64,000 nucleotides of DNA, from NCBI GenBank assembly GCA_005223035.1, contig NJBK01000011.1, forward strand, positions 1 through 64,000, written 5' to 3'. Position numbers and translations under genes: made by a program. The DNA comes from Chloroflexi bacterium B3_Chlor. GTDB lineage: Bacteria > Chloroflexota > Anaerolineae > UBA7937 > B3-Chlor. Positions 1 through 8,330 of this stretch are shown here, in pieces (position 1 is the stretch's first letter; each line of letters starts with the position of its first letter). A model generated the notes under the pieces. The model was not told where the DNA came from, did not search any database, and saw only the letters and a list, made by a program, of their open reading frames with translations.

Positions 1-123
1 ACCACGTTGTTCATCACGCCCGATGGAGAGGTCGTCCGGCGGAGGCACGGGATCTTCACCGAAGGTCAGTTGAGCGGATTCATTGACGCGTTGCTTGAAG
101 CTTCGTTTCGCACCACCCGCTAG
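1..123 (+). CDS. Thioredoxin-like (TlpA/ResA type) protein, C-terminal end only
   Basis: Only the last 40 residues are in the window, ending at TAG 121-123. The stretch TTLFITPDGEVVRRRHGIF matches the strand and turn after the cis-proline of TlpA/ResA-type thioredoxins (PTTFLID-x-DG), followed by a final helix. Such proteins reduce disulfides outside the membrane and often work with CcdA, which is the next gene, 16 bases downstream and surely in the same operon. The CXXC motif lies outside the window, so activity cannot be judged. Family call from the short motif and the neighbour. Confidence 0.7.
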   Translation, partial: TTLFITPDGEVVRRRHGIFTEGQLSGFIDALLEASFRTTR

Positions 124-139
124 AGAGGAGTGAGTTAGA

Positions 140-1006
140 ATGAGGGACATAATCTCTACCAAGGCAGTGTGGCCCTCGGAGGATGAGACCGGGAAAATGA
201 AGGGCAGCCGGCTGGTTCTGGCGGCTACGTTCGGAATCCCGGCGCTTTTGGTCGTGGGCCTACTGCTGCTATTGATCAGTTTTCAGGGCGGTATAGAGAC
301 CGCGGTGGCCAATCTGGCCCTCCTGCTCCCGGTGGGGTACGCCTTCGCCGCAGGAATGGTGGCCAGTGTGAACCCCTGCGGGATCATGATGCTGAGTTCC
401 TATGCCTTTTATCAAGTAAGAAGTGAGGGGCCGAGGGCCTCGTCCAGTCGCCGAGCGCTGTGGGGCTTGCTCGTCGCTGTCGTTGTGACCTTGGGCTTCA
501 TAGTGATCTTTGCGGCGGCGGGGGCTATCATCACCGCTGGAGGCCAATGGCTCATTTCGTCTTTTCCGTATGGCGGGCTGCTGTTGGGCGCTGCAATGAT
601 TGGGGTGGGCGTGTGGCTCTTGGTGACGCGCCGGACCTTGGGCTTCGTACCTGGCAAGCAGGTCTCGGTCGACCCGCAGCGGAGCCTCGGCAACGGTTTC
701 GTGTTTGGCATCGTCTACGCTGTGGCCTCGCTGAGCTGCACCCTTCCGATTTTCCTGGCGGTGGCGGGAGGTGCCCTGGTCGGCGAGGACCTACTCTCCT
801 CCCTAGGGCAATTCATCGGTTATGCGCTCGGGATGGGCGTAGTCATCTTCGTCGTGACCATCGGAGCGGCCTTGGCCAGACGGGCGATGGCTAGGTGGTT
901 GCGGGCCCTGACTCCCTACGTTCACCGGTTGAGTGCGATGTTCTTGGTCGGGGCCGGCGTGTACTTGATCTACTACTGGTTATTCGTGGCAGGTCTTGTG
1001 TTCTAG
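140..1006 (+). CDS. ccdA: CcdA/DsbD-type transmembrane thiol-disulfide transporter
   Basis: 288 residues, strongly hydrophobic, with about six to seven membrane segments. The family carries electrons from cytoplasmic thioredoxin across the membrane to extracytoplasmic thioredoxin-like proteins, for cytochrome c maturation or disulfide reduction. The two redox cysteines sit in the expected membrane contexts: ASVNPCGIM near residue 79 and SLSCTLPIF near residue 198. ATG 140 has AGGAG at 126-130, nine bases upstream; a second ATG at 197 would shorten the N-terminus to MKGSRL. The thioredoxin-like gene directly upstream is the likely partner. A multiheme cytochrome is encoded 15 kb away, so a role in cytochrome c maturation is plausible. 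Confidence 0.88.
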   Translation: MRDIISTKAVWPSEDETGKMKGSRLVLAATFGIPALLVVGLLLLLISFQGGIETAVANLALLLPVGYAFAAGMVASVNPCGIMMLSSYAFYQVRSEGPRASSSRRALWGLLVAVVVTLGFIVIFAAAGAIITAGGQWLISSFPYGGLLLGAAMIGVGVWLLVTRRTLGFVPGKQVSVDPQRSLGNGFVFGIVYAVASLSCTLPIFLAVAGGALVGEDLLSSLGQFIGYALGMGVVIFVVTIGAALARRAMARWLRALTPYVHRLSAMFLVGAGVYLIYYWLFVAGLVF

Positions 1007-1042
1007 GCGTGGAGGTGTTCTCTAGACAAGCTTCCTGGGTCT

Positions 1043-1068
1043 TAGGCTCACGGCATGCCGTGAGCCTA
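1043..1068. repeat. Perfect 26-bp palindrome after ccdA
   Basis: A perfect inverted repeat with no loop, arm TAGGCTCACGGCA and its exact complement, lies between the convergent ccdA and the lipoprotein gene. No T run follows on either strand, so it is not a classic intrinsic terminator. Its central 14 bases (CACGGCATGCCGTG) recur at the centre of the palindrome at 49487-49510, which suggests a dispersed element family. Confidence 0.75.
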
Positions 1069-1124
1069 CATATGTTCATCGTCTGATCCAGTCGTTGGAA
1101 GTGATGACGCTACTTCACGCGCAA

Positions 1125-2222
1125 CTACTCCATGAACTGGACGCTATCCAACATCTCTTCCAGCATTGGACCGCACTCGGCCCACTCCTCGGCAACGGAG
1201 ACGCCGAGGAAGAAGTATCCCCAGTCCTCGAACTCAGTCGCTGCCATGAACCCCTTCACCAGGGTTTCGCTGCCGGTGGGAATCCCCTCTAAGCGGAAGG
1301 TCAGCCCGGTCTGTCCTCCGACCGTGCGGGGTTTGACCTTGCTCGTAGGACCACCACTCTCGAAGTCGAGCTCAGTAGCCTGATCCTCAAACCACTCTTC
1401 GAGTGACGCTTCTCGCAGCGAGGAGGTTGAGACCAGCATTGCGGCACCCTTTTCTAGATTCCCGGACCTCAGCAGATCCTCGGAACTGGCGAAGATGACT
1501 TGGTCGTGATCCTCCTCGTACATCCAATCCTGTGGGTACCACGTGGTCAGGCCCATTTCGCTGCTGGCGTAGAAGTGCTCGATCTCCTCGAACCGCACGC
1601 TGCGGAGCATCTCTTCGAGGGTTGACCCATACTCTGACCACTCGTGGGCGGCTGAGACACCCAAGAATAGGTATCCCCAGCCGCCTCGTTGAGCGACGGC
1701 CATGAATCCTCTCAGTGGGTATTCTCCACGTTCTGGCGTCCCCTCGAGGGTAACGACTAGCCCAGGCTGCCCACCTATAGTGCGAGCTTGTTGGTCGCTG
1801 GTCGCCATGTCCTCGAAGTAGAGTTCCTCCAGCATCATCTGCAAGAACTCGTCGACTGTTTGGCCCGTTTGCAGTTCCGCACTAAGGACGCCCATGGCCG
1901 CTCCTGCTGAGAATTCACTTCCTTCTATCAATTCCGCCGAGGTGGCGAAAATCAACCCTTCTGCCTGCACGTCAGAGATCCAATGCGTGGGATACCAGAG
2001 TGAGAGACCCCAGGCGGGCTCGGTGTAGTTGGGCTCCATGATCTCTGGCGTCGGGGTGGGAGATATCGGGGTAGATGTCGGAAGCGGTGTCGCTGTCGGG
2101 GCCGTTGTAGGTGATGGTAGCATCGGCGTCATGGCTGGCTGCAGAGCGGCATTCCCGCATGCTGCGCTGAAGAGAGCTGTCAAAAGGATGACTCCGATGG
2201 CAATACTAGAAGACCTCTTCAC
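1125..2222 (-). CDS. Lipoprotein with two PsbP/DUF1795-like domains
   Basis: 365 residues. The N-terminus is a lipoprotein signal with lipobox LFSAAC (Cys 22), then a Pro/Thr-rich linker to about residue 60. Two homologous domains of about 145 residues follow: each starts near 'W-G-L-S-L/T-T-WYP', has an 'IFA(T/S)S-E-L' strand, a 'GGQ(P/T)GL' turn, a 'GFMA' strand and ends 'WGY(L/F)FLGVS-A-EW-E-G--LEEML-SV-F'. The fold resembles PsbP/DUF1795 lipoproteins of bacteria, so an anchored outer-face protein is likely; ligand and role are unknown. Start is GTG 2222 with AGGAGG eight bases upstream. It converges on ccdA and seems to be a single gene. Internal duplication is seen directly; the fold is inference. 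Confidence 0.75.
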   Translation of the reverse strand: MKRSSSIAIGVILLTALFSAACGNAALQPAMTPMLPSPTTAPTATPLPTSTPISPTPTPEIMEPNYTEPAWGLSLWYPTHWISDVQAEGLIFATSAELIEGSEFSAGAAMGVLSAELQTGQTVDEFLQMMLEELYFEDMATSDQQARTIGGQPGLVVTLEGTPERGEYPLRGFMAVAQRGGWGYLFLGVSAAHEWSEYGSTLEEMLRSVRFEEIEHFYASSEMGLTTWYPQDWMYEEDHDQVIFASSEDLLRSGNLEKGAAMLVSTSSLREASLEEWFEDQATELDFESGGPTSKVKPRTVGGQTGLTFRLEGIPTGSETLVKGFMAATEFEDWGYFFLGVSVAEEWAECGPMLEEMLDSVQFME

Positions 2223-2530
2223 TGGCTCATCCTCCTTCCTTGGCGATTTGAGAGGATTGTGCCACTGTTGCTGGGAGAGGGCAAGCGGCCCGGAAGCTCG
2301 GGAAGAGCAGATCGCTGATGGAGGGCTGCGCTGGACATGGCTTGACTGGCTCCGAGATGACGCCGGAGGGGAGTTCGGGTAAGCGCCGCTGTGGCAGCGG
2401 AGATGGCGGCACTAGGTTCGTCCGAACCCGCGGTCAGGACGGGTGAATGCTTCGTCATTCTGTTGAACAGGATTGCTCCTGTTTGCAAAAAGTGGTATTA
2501 TTTTCTTCAGAAGTGGCACAATGTACTGCG

Positions 2531-3403
2531 ATGATGGGCACTACACATGTGGCATATGGCGATGAGTCGCTGTACAACATTGGGCGCTATCGAAGCATTG
2601 GCGTGGTGAGCTTGCCGATGTCAGTGGACGCGTGCGTCACTGACACGCTGCGCACGCTCTTGGTCGAATCGGGTCTCAGGGAGTTCAAGTTCCAGAACCT
2701 GCGCCAGGCAAGGGAGCGCTTCGCCGCATTGCGGATGGTGGATCTCACCATCGAACAGGCTCTGTGTGGGGGTCTACGCCTCGACGTTCTTACGTGGGAC
2801 ACCCAGGATAGCCGCCATAGGATCAAGGGGCGCGACGATATCGGCAACCTTCAGCGCATGTACTACCATCTACTGAAGAACGCACTACAACGATGGAGCG
2901 GCAGCACCAGCTGGGCTTTTCGCCCTGATGAGAACTCTGCCATGGACTGGGAGACCGTGCGCGACTATGTGGACGGGGCAGGTCTGTCCGCACAGGTCAC
3001 GCGCCAGGAGGCTGGGCTCTTCCGCCTCCGCCTGAACCAAGACTTCCGTGTGGTGCACGTCCAAGAGGTAGATTCTCGAGAGTTGCCTGTCTGTCAGCTA
3101 GCAGATTTGTTTGCGGGCCTGAGTACATTCTCACGGCACAAGTTCCGGACGTACTGCTGGTGGGAGCAGTGCCGCTACGGACAAGCCCCACTGTTGCCTG
3201 ATGCAGAGCCGCCCAGGCTAAGCAATTCCGATCAAGAGCGATGCGCTGTCCTTGGCCATTTCGACCGGGGGTGCAAACAGCACAAGCTTGGGGTCAGTCT
3301 CAAGAGCAAACGTGGCTTGTGGACGCCCGACCCAAGCAACCCGATCAACTTCTGGTTCTATGAGCCGCAGCACCGCGAAGACAAGGCCCCGACAACGCGA
3401 TAG
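2531..3403 (+). CDS. DUF3800 family protein
   Basis: 290 residues from ATG 2531 (ATG 2534 is equally possible; the open frame runs back to 2447 without conserved sequence). The N-terminal VAYGDES and the C-terminal QLADLFAGLS are the hallmark acidic motifs of DUF3800, a family proposed to have an RNase H-like nuclease fold and common near mobile elements and defence genes. No strong ribosome site precedes the start; a weak promoter (TTGCTC, 17 bases, TATTAT at 2496) ends about 30 bases upstream, so the mRNA may have a very short leader. Neighbours give no further clue. Substrate unknown. Confidence 0.75.
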   Translation: MMGTTHVAYGDESLYNIGRYRSIGVVSLPMSVDACVTDTLRTLLVESGLREFKFQNLRQARERFAALRMVDLTIEQALCGGLRLDVLTWDTQDSRHRIKGRDDIGNLQRMYYHLLKNALQRWSGSTSWAFRPDENSAMDWETVRDYVDGAGLSAQVTRQEAGLFRLRLNQDFRVVHVQEVDSRELPVCQLADLFAGLSTFSRHKFRTYCWWEQCRYGQAPLLPDAEPPRLSNSDQERCAVLGHFDRGCKQHKLGVSLKSKRGLWTPDPSNPINFWFYEPQHREDKAPTTR

Positions 3404-3950
3404 GGCTCAATGTGCGAAGCCCAAGTGCAAGTGGCCGGGCGCTAGCTCTGGTGACGCGGTGAGCAGGTGGATGTGACGGAAGGACGGGCAGGGTGGGCCC
3501 CCAAGGACCAGCAACGGGATCCCCTGCGTCATACAGCCACGATTTGCGCGCCGGGGTTGTCCGCGCGGGTGCTGTGGCACAAACCGAGATGATGCAATGG
3601 ACGAAACGGGATCGACAGGGTCAGATTGCCACTGTGCCTGAGCATTACTCTACAGCCCCCCCGGCGGCACCATGCCGCCGCCGCCGCGCGATACCCGGCC
3701 GCGTGCGACACCTTTTCCCAGGATGTGTGTCAGGGCCCACCGATGACCGCACGAACTAGAACCGTAAGACGACCAGCCAACATGAGCGCATCCGCCCAGG
3801 AGATCTCGAATGATCTGTGGTGAGCAGTGCGCGACGTCGCGTCGACGTGAGAAGCCCCTGAACGGCTGATGCTGGCCGAAAGCGGCCATCGGTGCCGCTT
3901 GACACAGCGTCGGCTGTGTATGAGCAAGGGTAAACGAAGGGAGGGCGTGG
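3404..3950. other. 547-base gap, nothing recognised
   Basis: No conserved reading frame, tRNA, terminator with T run or repeat was recognised between the DUF3800 gene and the next gene. Open frames here overlap on both strands and look like chance frames of G+C-rich DNA. Confidence 0.5.
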
Positions 3951-4709
3951 ATGGCGCAGGATTCAGACGTTCCAGAACTGCTTGAGAAGCACTTGATGAG
4001 ATTCTATCCTGAGCGGTTCCTGCCAAACCACGTGCGCACAGCCCGCGATCTCTTTGACAATCGGCGGTTCGTGAGGGAGTTTGCCTGCGACGAATTCGCG
4101 CTGAAGTACCTCCTGGACGTGATTATTGAGGCCGTCCAAGACGGCGAGAGGTTCAGGACGCTCGACTGTCTTAGGGTGATCAGAGATATCGTGAAGAGAA
4201 GACCGTCGGAATTGCAGCTCGGATGCCGGACCCTTGACAGGCTGTTCTTTCTTTACAGGGCCTTCATTTTTCACCGAAACGCGGACGTGAGGTGGTGCGT
4301 CAGCTGGTTTGTGAAAGATCAGGTCCTTGATGATGACAAGATACGCTGGCTAATCTCCAACTACAAGAAGTCCAAGCACGTAGTAGATCGACTGTTGCTG
4401 CATCCATGCCGGCATCCTCTGATCACAGATTGGGCGGCGAAGGTCTGGGAAGCAGGGGAGTTCCGTGACAGGAGGTCCCAAGTGATCGGTCTCCTCATCT
4501 CTGACGATATTCCTCCATTTGTTGGCGAAACTGACAACACCGCAATCATCTGGGCGATCTACTATGCTAGAGTCACTGACGAGGTGAAGCGTCAACTCCT
4601 GATGAAGCACTTCTCATTCGATGGCATAGATGCACTGCTGGAGGTCTGTAACAGGCTTGACTATCCATCGGTGCTTGAGTTCGCCCTCGATGCGGCGCAC
4701 CGACGCTGA
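3951..4709 (+). CDS. Uncharacterised helical protein
   Basis: 252 residues starting at ATG 3951, with a GGGAGGG site just upstream. I do not recognise the family. The sequence is predicted almost wholly helical, with pairs of amphipathic helices rich in Leu, Arg and Asp (for example LLEVCNRLDYPSVLEFALDA at the end), which would suit a HEAT- or ARM-like solenoid. There is no signal peptide or membrane segment, so it is probably cytoplasmic. It stands alone between two non-coding stretches. Codon use looks normal, which supports real coding. Function unknown. Confidence 0.6.
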   Translation: MAQDSDVPELLEKHLMRFYPERFLPNHVRTARDLFDNRRFVREFACDEFALKYLLDVIIEAVQDGERFRTLDCLRVIRDIVKRRPSELQLGCRTLDRLFFLYRAFIFHRNADVRWCVSWFVKDQVLDDDKIRWLISNYKKSKHVVDRLLLHPCRHPLITDWAAKVWEAGEFRDRRSQVIGLLISDDIPPFVGETDNTAIIWAIYYARVTDEVKRQLLMKHFSFDGIDALLEVCNRLDYPSVLEFALDAAHRR

Positions 4710-4939
4710 CGACACAAGCTCGCGCGCAGACAGGGTCGGGATGTCTGTAGTCGCAACTCCCCACTCACGAACCTCATTCCCCCTGAGGATGGTTGTGAGG
4801 GGCGACTGTACCCCGGCGCTGGGAATCAGCCCGAACTATCGCGCCCCCTATTACACTGGCGGGGTAGCCTAACACCGTGGGGGACGGAAGGGCGAGACTG
4901 ACTTCGATTGAAGGCGTCTTGCCGCTCATTCGTGGAGCG

Positions 4940-5096
4940 CTGAGGCCTACTTCGGCGGGGGGTTGCCCACCGTGAACTGAGCAAATACGACCAGGCCATC
5001 AGCGACTTCGAGTCCTACTTGCGCCTTTTGTCAGCCGATGACGGGTTGAGAATCAAGGCCCACCAGTACATTGACGAGATGCGACACCAACAATAA
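4940..5096 (+). pseudogene. Remnant of a TPR protein, frameshifted
   Basis: One TPR unit is readable: EAYF (from 4942) in one frame, then GVAHRELSKYDQAISDFESY and a short tail ending at TAA 5094-5096 in the next frame. The frames meet at a run of six G (4957-4962), the natural place for a one-base slip. No start codon or further TPR units are seen upstream, so this is the decayed 3' end of a longer gene. The rest of the 4710-5219 gap holds nothing else I recognise. Confidence 0.6.
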
Positions 5097-5219
5097 GGAT
5101 ACAACGACTTGAATCATCTCTCGCTCTTCGACAGAGCCTGCGCTGCGCGCCATTTGGCAGTATAATCTAACCCCATCACCAGTAGGTCAGAGCCTCACAA
5201 CCAGATTGTTGCTGCGAAC

Positions 5220-6143
5220 ATGTCCGAAGATCTCAGCAAGGTTCCCCAACTCTCACGGCGCCAGTTCCTCCAACTGGGCTGCGGGGCCCTCCTGGGAGGC
5301 GCGGCGGCATGTCTCTTGGGGCCGGCGTACATCACCCAGGTGGAGCCGAACTGGATAGACGTCACCAAGGTTGACGTCAGCTTGCCGGGCCTGCCGGAGG
5401 CGCTGGAGGGCTTCACGATCGCCCAGTTTGGCGACTTCCACGTGGGACGATACGTCAGTGCGGAAGATGTGCACCGCAGCGTGAAGATTGCCAACGACCT
5501 GGGGGCTGAGCTCATCGTCTTGACCGGCGACTTTGTATACGGCTCAGCAAGCTATAGCCGCGTCTGCGCGCGCGAACTCGCCTCGCTTGAAGCGCGGTGC
5601 GGGGTCTTCGCTGTCTTGGGAAATCACGACTCCTGGACCGAACCTGACCAGGTGGCAGCCAACATTGGGGGCGTAGGCATCAGGGTGCTGCGGGACGAGG
5701 CGCGTGCTCTGTATATTGGGAATACCCGCCTCTGGCTGTTGGGCGTGGAGGACACTGGCTTCACGGCTGGCTTCTTCGGCGGCTCTTTCAGCGACTTTCA
5801 TGCTGTGTGGCGCGATACGCGAGACAGGCTGTCCACTTTGCTGGAGGAGATACCCGCTGATGAGCCCCGGGTGCTCCTGGTGCACAACCCTGACTTCACG
5901 GAGATGCTTCCGCAAGCGAGGATTGACCTGGCGCTAAGCGGCCATACGCACGGCGGGCAGGTCAATCTGCCCTTCCTCGGGAGGCCAGTGGTGCCCTCCT
6001 GCTTCGGGGAGAAGTACGCCAGCGGACTCGTCCAGGGGCCGACCACGCTGGTCTATGTCAACCGGGGCATAGGCCTCATCGCCCCTCCGGTGCGCTTCAA
6101 CTGCCGGCCTGAGCTGACGCTACTGCGCCTGAGAACCGCATGA
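5220..6143 (+). CDS. Tat-exported metallophosphoesterase (YkuE/YaeI-like)
   Basis: 307 residues. The N-terminus LSRRQFLQLGCGALLGGAA is a twin-arginine signal, so the folded enzyme is exported with its metals. All calcineurin-like metal motifs are present: GDFHVG (D72, H74), GDFVY (D104), GNHD (N135, H136), VHNPD (H222) and SGHTHGGQ (H242, H244). Relatives hydrolyse phosphodiesters or pyrophosphates of membrane lipids, as with YkuE, YaeI and LpxG-type enzymes; the substrate here cannot be read. The first motif has GDFH where many relatives have SDLH. ATG 5220 lacks a strong ribosome site. Single gene, no partner nearby. Confidence 0.87.
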   Translation: MSEDLSKVPQLSRRQFLQLGCGALLGGAAACLLGPAYITQVEPNWIDVTKVDVSLPGLPEALEGFTIAQFGDFHVGRYVSAEDVHRSVKIANDLGAELIVLTGDFVYGSASYSRVCARELASLEARCGVFAVLGNHDSWTEPDQVAANIGGVGIRVLRDEARALYIGNTRLWLLGVEDTGFTAGFFGGSFSDFHAVWRDTRDRLSTLLEEIPADEPRVLLVHNPDFTEMLPQARIDLALSGHTHGGQVNLPFLGRPVVPSCFGEKYASGLVQGPTTLVYVNRGIGLIAPPVRFNCRPELTLLRLRTA

Positions 6144-6387
6144 TAGGCAGGGTGGTTTATGAGCCTCCTTTGCTCGCATTCAGGACAATTCCAGAGGCAT
6201 GTGTATCGGGCGGGATTTCCGGTCGTTCGCCTCTGGAGAACAGGGCTGATCGAGCAACGAATGGGCCATGTCACTGTCGAACGGAAGTTGTGCGTTTGAG
6301 CTTGTTGAGCCATAATCTTGGGTGGAATCGTTCATTAATTCCGCCGACAAGTGAGTTTGGCTGACCGACAGCGGAGGCAACGAAGGC

Positions 6388-6756
6388 ATGCATAATGAGA
6401 AGGTGATGGATCACTTTCAAAACCCTCGCAATGTGGGATCCATCGAGGATGCGAGCGCGGTAGGTGAGGCAGGGAATCCTGCAGATGGCGACACCATCCG
6501 CCTCTATTTGACGATCGAAGAGGACACGATTGTCGATGCCAAGATCAAGGTGTTCGGCTGTCCGACGGCCATAGCCGCCGCCAGCGCGCTCACGGAGCTG
6601 ATCATGGGGAAGCCGCTTGCCGAAGCACTGGCGGTCAAGAACGAGGACGTATCCGACGCTTTGGGCGGGCTCCCCGAGGGCAAACTGCATTGCTCCGTGT
6701 TGGCTGAGGCGGTTTTGGAGGATGCGATCTCTCAGTATCGGGGCACCACTGGTTGA
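6388..6756 (+). CDS. NifU/IscU-like Fe-S scaffold protein, first Cys replaced
   Basis: 122 residues, the usual length for IscU/NifU N-terminal scaffolds, which assemble [2Fe-2S] clusters on three cysteines for delivery to apoproteins. HFQNPRNVG, FGCPTAIAAASALTELI (C58) and LHCSVLAEAV (C102) are conserved. The first ligand motif, normally GNPxCGD, reads GNPADGD, so the first cysteine is Asp33. The following Asp35 is kept. No cysteine desulfurase or other isc/suf gene lies nearby. It may be an atypical scaffold or carrier. Start is ATG 6388; no strong ribosome site. Confidence 0.85.
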   Translation: MHNEKVMDHFQNPRNVGSIEDASAVGEAGNPADGDTIRLYLTIEEDTIVDAKIKVFGCPTAIAAASALTELIMGKPLAEALAVKNEDVSDALGGLPEGKLHCSVLAEAVLEDAISQYRGTTG

Positions 6757-7159
6757 TGCCCGCCAAGCCACCCACATAGGTGTTGCTGGGTGCGGCTGTT
6801 TGTGGCATGATGTGAGGGTGCGGCGCGCCGTCATTCCTAGGCTTAGTGGCGTTCTTTCTCACCGTTGCCGAGAATCTGTCACAGTGGCAGATTCACGGCG
6901 GGGCAGGAGTATTCACTACTGGCTATCCGACGCCGTGCCTCAATTCTCAGCGCTGCTTGCAGGCTTGCCCTAGGCCCCGCGGGTTCGGGTGGGGTGCGAA
7001 TCCGACCGGCGTGGTGGGTGTTATATACTGTGGTATGAAAAGATCCGAAATGCTACGGCTCTTCGCGGAAAGGGGGGCGGTACGACGTTCTGGTAGCGCG
7101 ATGAAAGACGTTTGGGTTCATTCATGCTCATCAGATGTTCCACCGAAGGAGGTAGAAAC
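6757..7159. other. 403-base gap, nothing recognised
   Basis: No gene, RNA or repeat recognised. An AT-rich patch near 7020-7035 (TTATATACT) could be part of a promoter for the Yip1 gene but has no convincing -35 partner. Confidence 0.4.
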
Positions 7160-7732
7160 ATGTTAATGGATCGTATCATCGGCGCGTTCACGTTCCGCAA
7201 GGGAGTCTACGCTGAGGTTGAAAGAGATACCGCATTCTCTACCACAGCGTGGATCCTTGTGATAGTGGTCGCATTCCTGAGCCAGCTTGGGGCAGCCGCA
7301 TCCGCAGACCTGACCACATGGCTGACTGGCGCCGTCGTGGGCACCGTCACTGCCGTCATCGCTTTCGCACTGGCTGCCTTCGTTGTCAGCTTGGTGGGGC
7401 GTGCAGCCTTCAACGCCGATGTGACCTTCGACGAAATGGTTCGGACTCTGGGCCTGGCCTATGTGTGGCAGGTTGTGGGAGTCATCGGCGTAGTGGGTGC
7501 TCTGTCACCCGCCCTATCATGCTTGACGGCTCCTGCGGTCTTTGTTGCCTGGCTATTGGGACTGATCGCGTGGATCGTGGCGGCGAAGGAAGCGCTGGAC
7601 CTGGAATGGCTTCAGACCATCGTCACCGTGGTCATAGGTTGGCTGGTGTTCGCTGCGATCATGGTCGCAAGCAGGATAGTGCTGGGCCTTCTGGGCCTCA
7701 CTGTCACTGGGGTGGCAGGACTCCTCGGCTGA
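7160..7732 (+). CDS. Yip1-domain membrane protein
   Basis: 190 residues from ATG 7160, chosen because AAGGAGGT (7146-7153) ends six bases upstream; the open frame extends back to 7112 without support. After a short cytoplasmic start (MDRIIGAFTFRKGVYAEVERD) there are about five membrane segments with the spacing of bacterial Yip1-domain proteins. These are poorly characterised membrane proteins, some linked to membrane organisation. The internal loop FNADVTFDEMVRTLGLAY is typical of the family. No obvious operon partner. Confidence 0.75.
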   Translation: MLMDRIIGAFTFRKGVYAEVERDTAFSTTAWILVIVVAFLSQLGAAASADLTTWLTGAVVGTVTAVIAFALAAFVVSLVGRAAFNADVTFDEMVRTLGLAYVWQVVGVIGVVGALSPALSCLTAPAVFVAWLLGLIAWIVAAKEALDLEWLQTIVTVVIGWLVFAAIMVASRIVLGLLGLTVTGVAGLLG

Positions 7733-8330
7733 GCACCCGCACCGGGAGCCGACATCGTTGAGAGCCGCTCGGATGAGCGTCTCTGCGTTCGTACGGCTTC
7801 GTTTCATGAGTACACGAGGCCTGGAAATGCTTCTCGCAGCGCTTGAGACTGCCCTGGGCCTACTCAAGACACAGTCCACGACATGCGTCAGGATACTCGG
7901 TTCAGGGGACTCAGGACGGTGACCCTGTGCACCGCGCCTCACGTCTCGCCGCTTTCCTCTCCCCTCTCCCAGAGCCCTCTCAGCAGCCCTGCGAGGTGGT
8001 TCCGCTGCTGATGACACTCCCTTTCATGGGAATCCAGCTCATTGGTGTCGTCTCCGGGCCAACACATTGTTTGGCCTTTGTAGATTGTCACTCATAGCAC
8101 GGGCTGGCGCCACGCCCGTGGCCGTCGCGTTGTGGTTGTTTTGGAGCTCACAGGCTGACCTTGGCGATGCCTGGCACTGCCACCTCCCGTTTCAGGTTGC
8201 GATCTGCGAAGCAATGTGGTTTACTTCTTGACTATCCCCGTGGTTATGGGATCCTGTGCTCAGCGCAGCGGCAGCAGACTACTCGTATGGCAAGTGACCA
8301 ATGTGTCACCGGAGGAGAAGGAGGAAGGAC
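7733..8330. other. 598-base gap, weak hairpin only
   Basis: No conserved gene recognised. A six-pair hairpin (GGCCAA / TTGGCC, 8057-8076) followed by TTTG could be a weak terminator but lies far from the Yip1 stop. Confidence 0.35.

Noticed and set aside
4850-4875. GGCGGGGTAGCC here matches part of the reverse complement of the recombinase-linked element
   Set aside because: Only 12 bases match and neither the closing stem nor the second block is present.
7843-8097. 84-residue open frame in the gap before the Ig/CARDB lipoprotein
   Set aside because: No ribosome site and no recognisable sequence.
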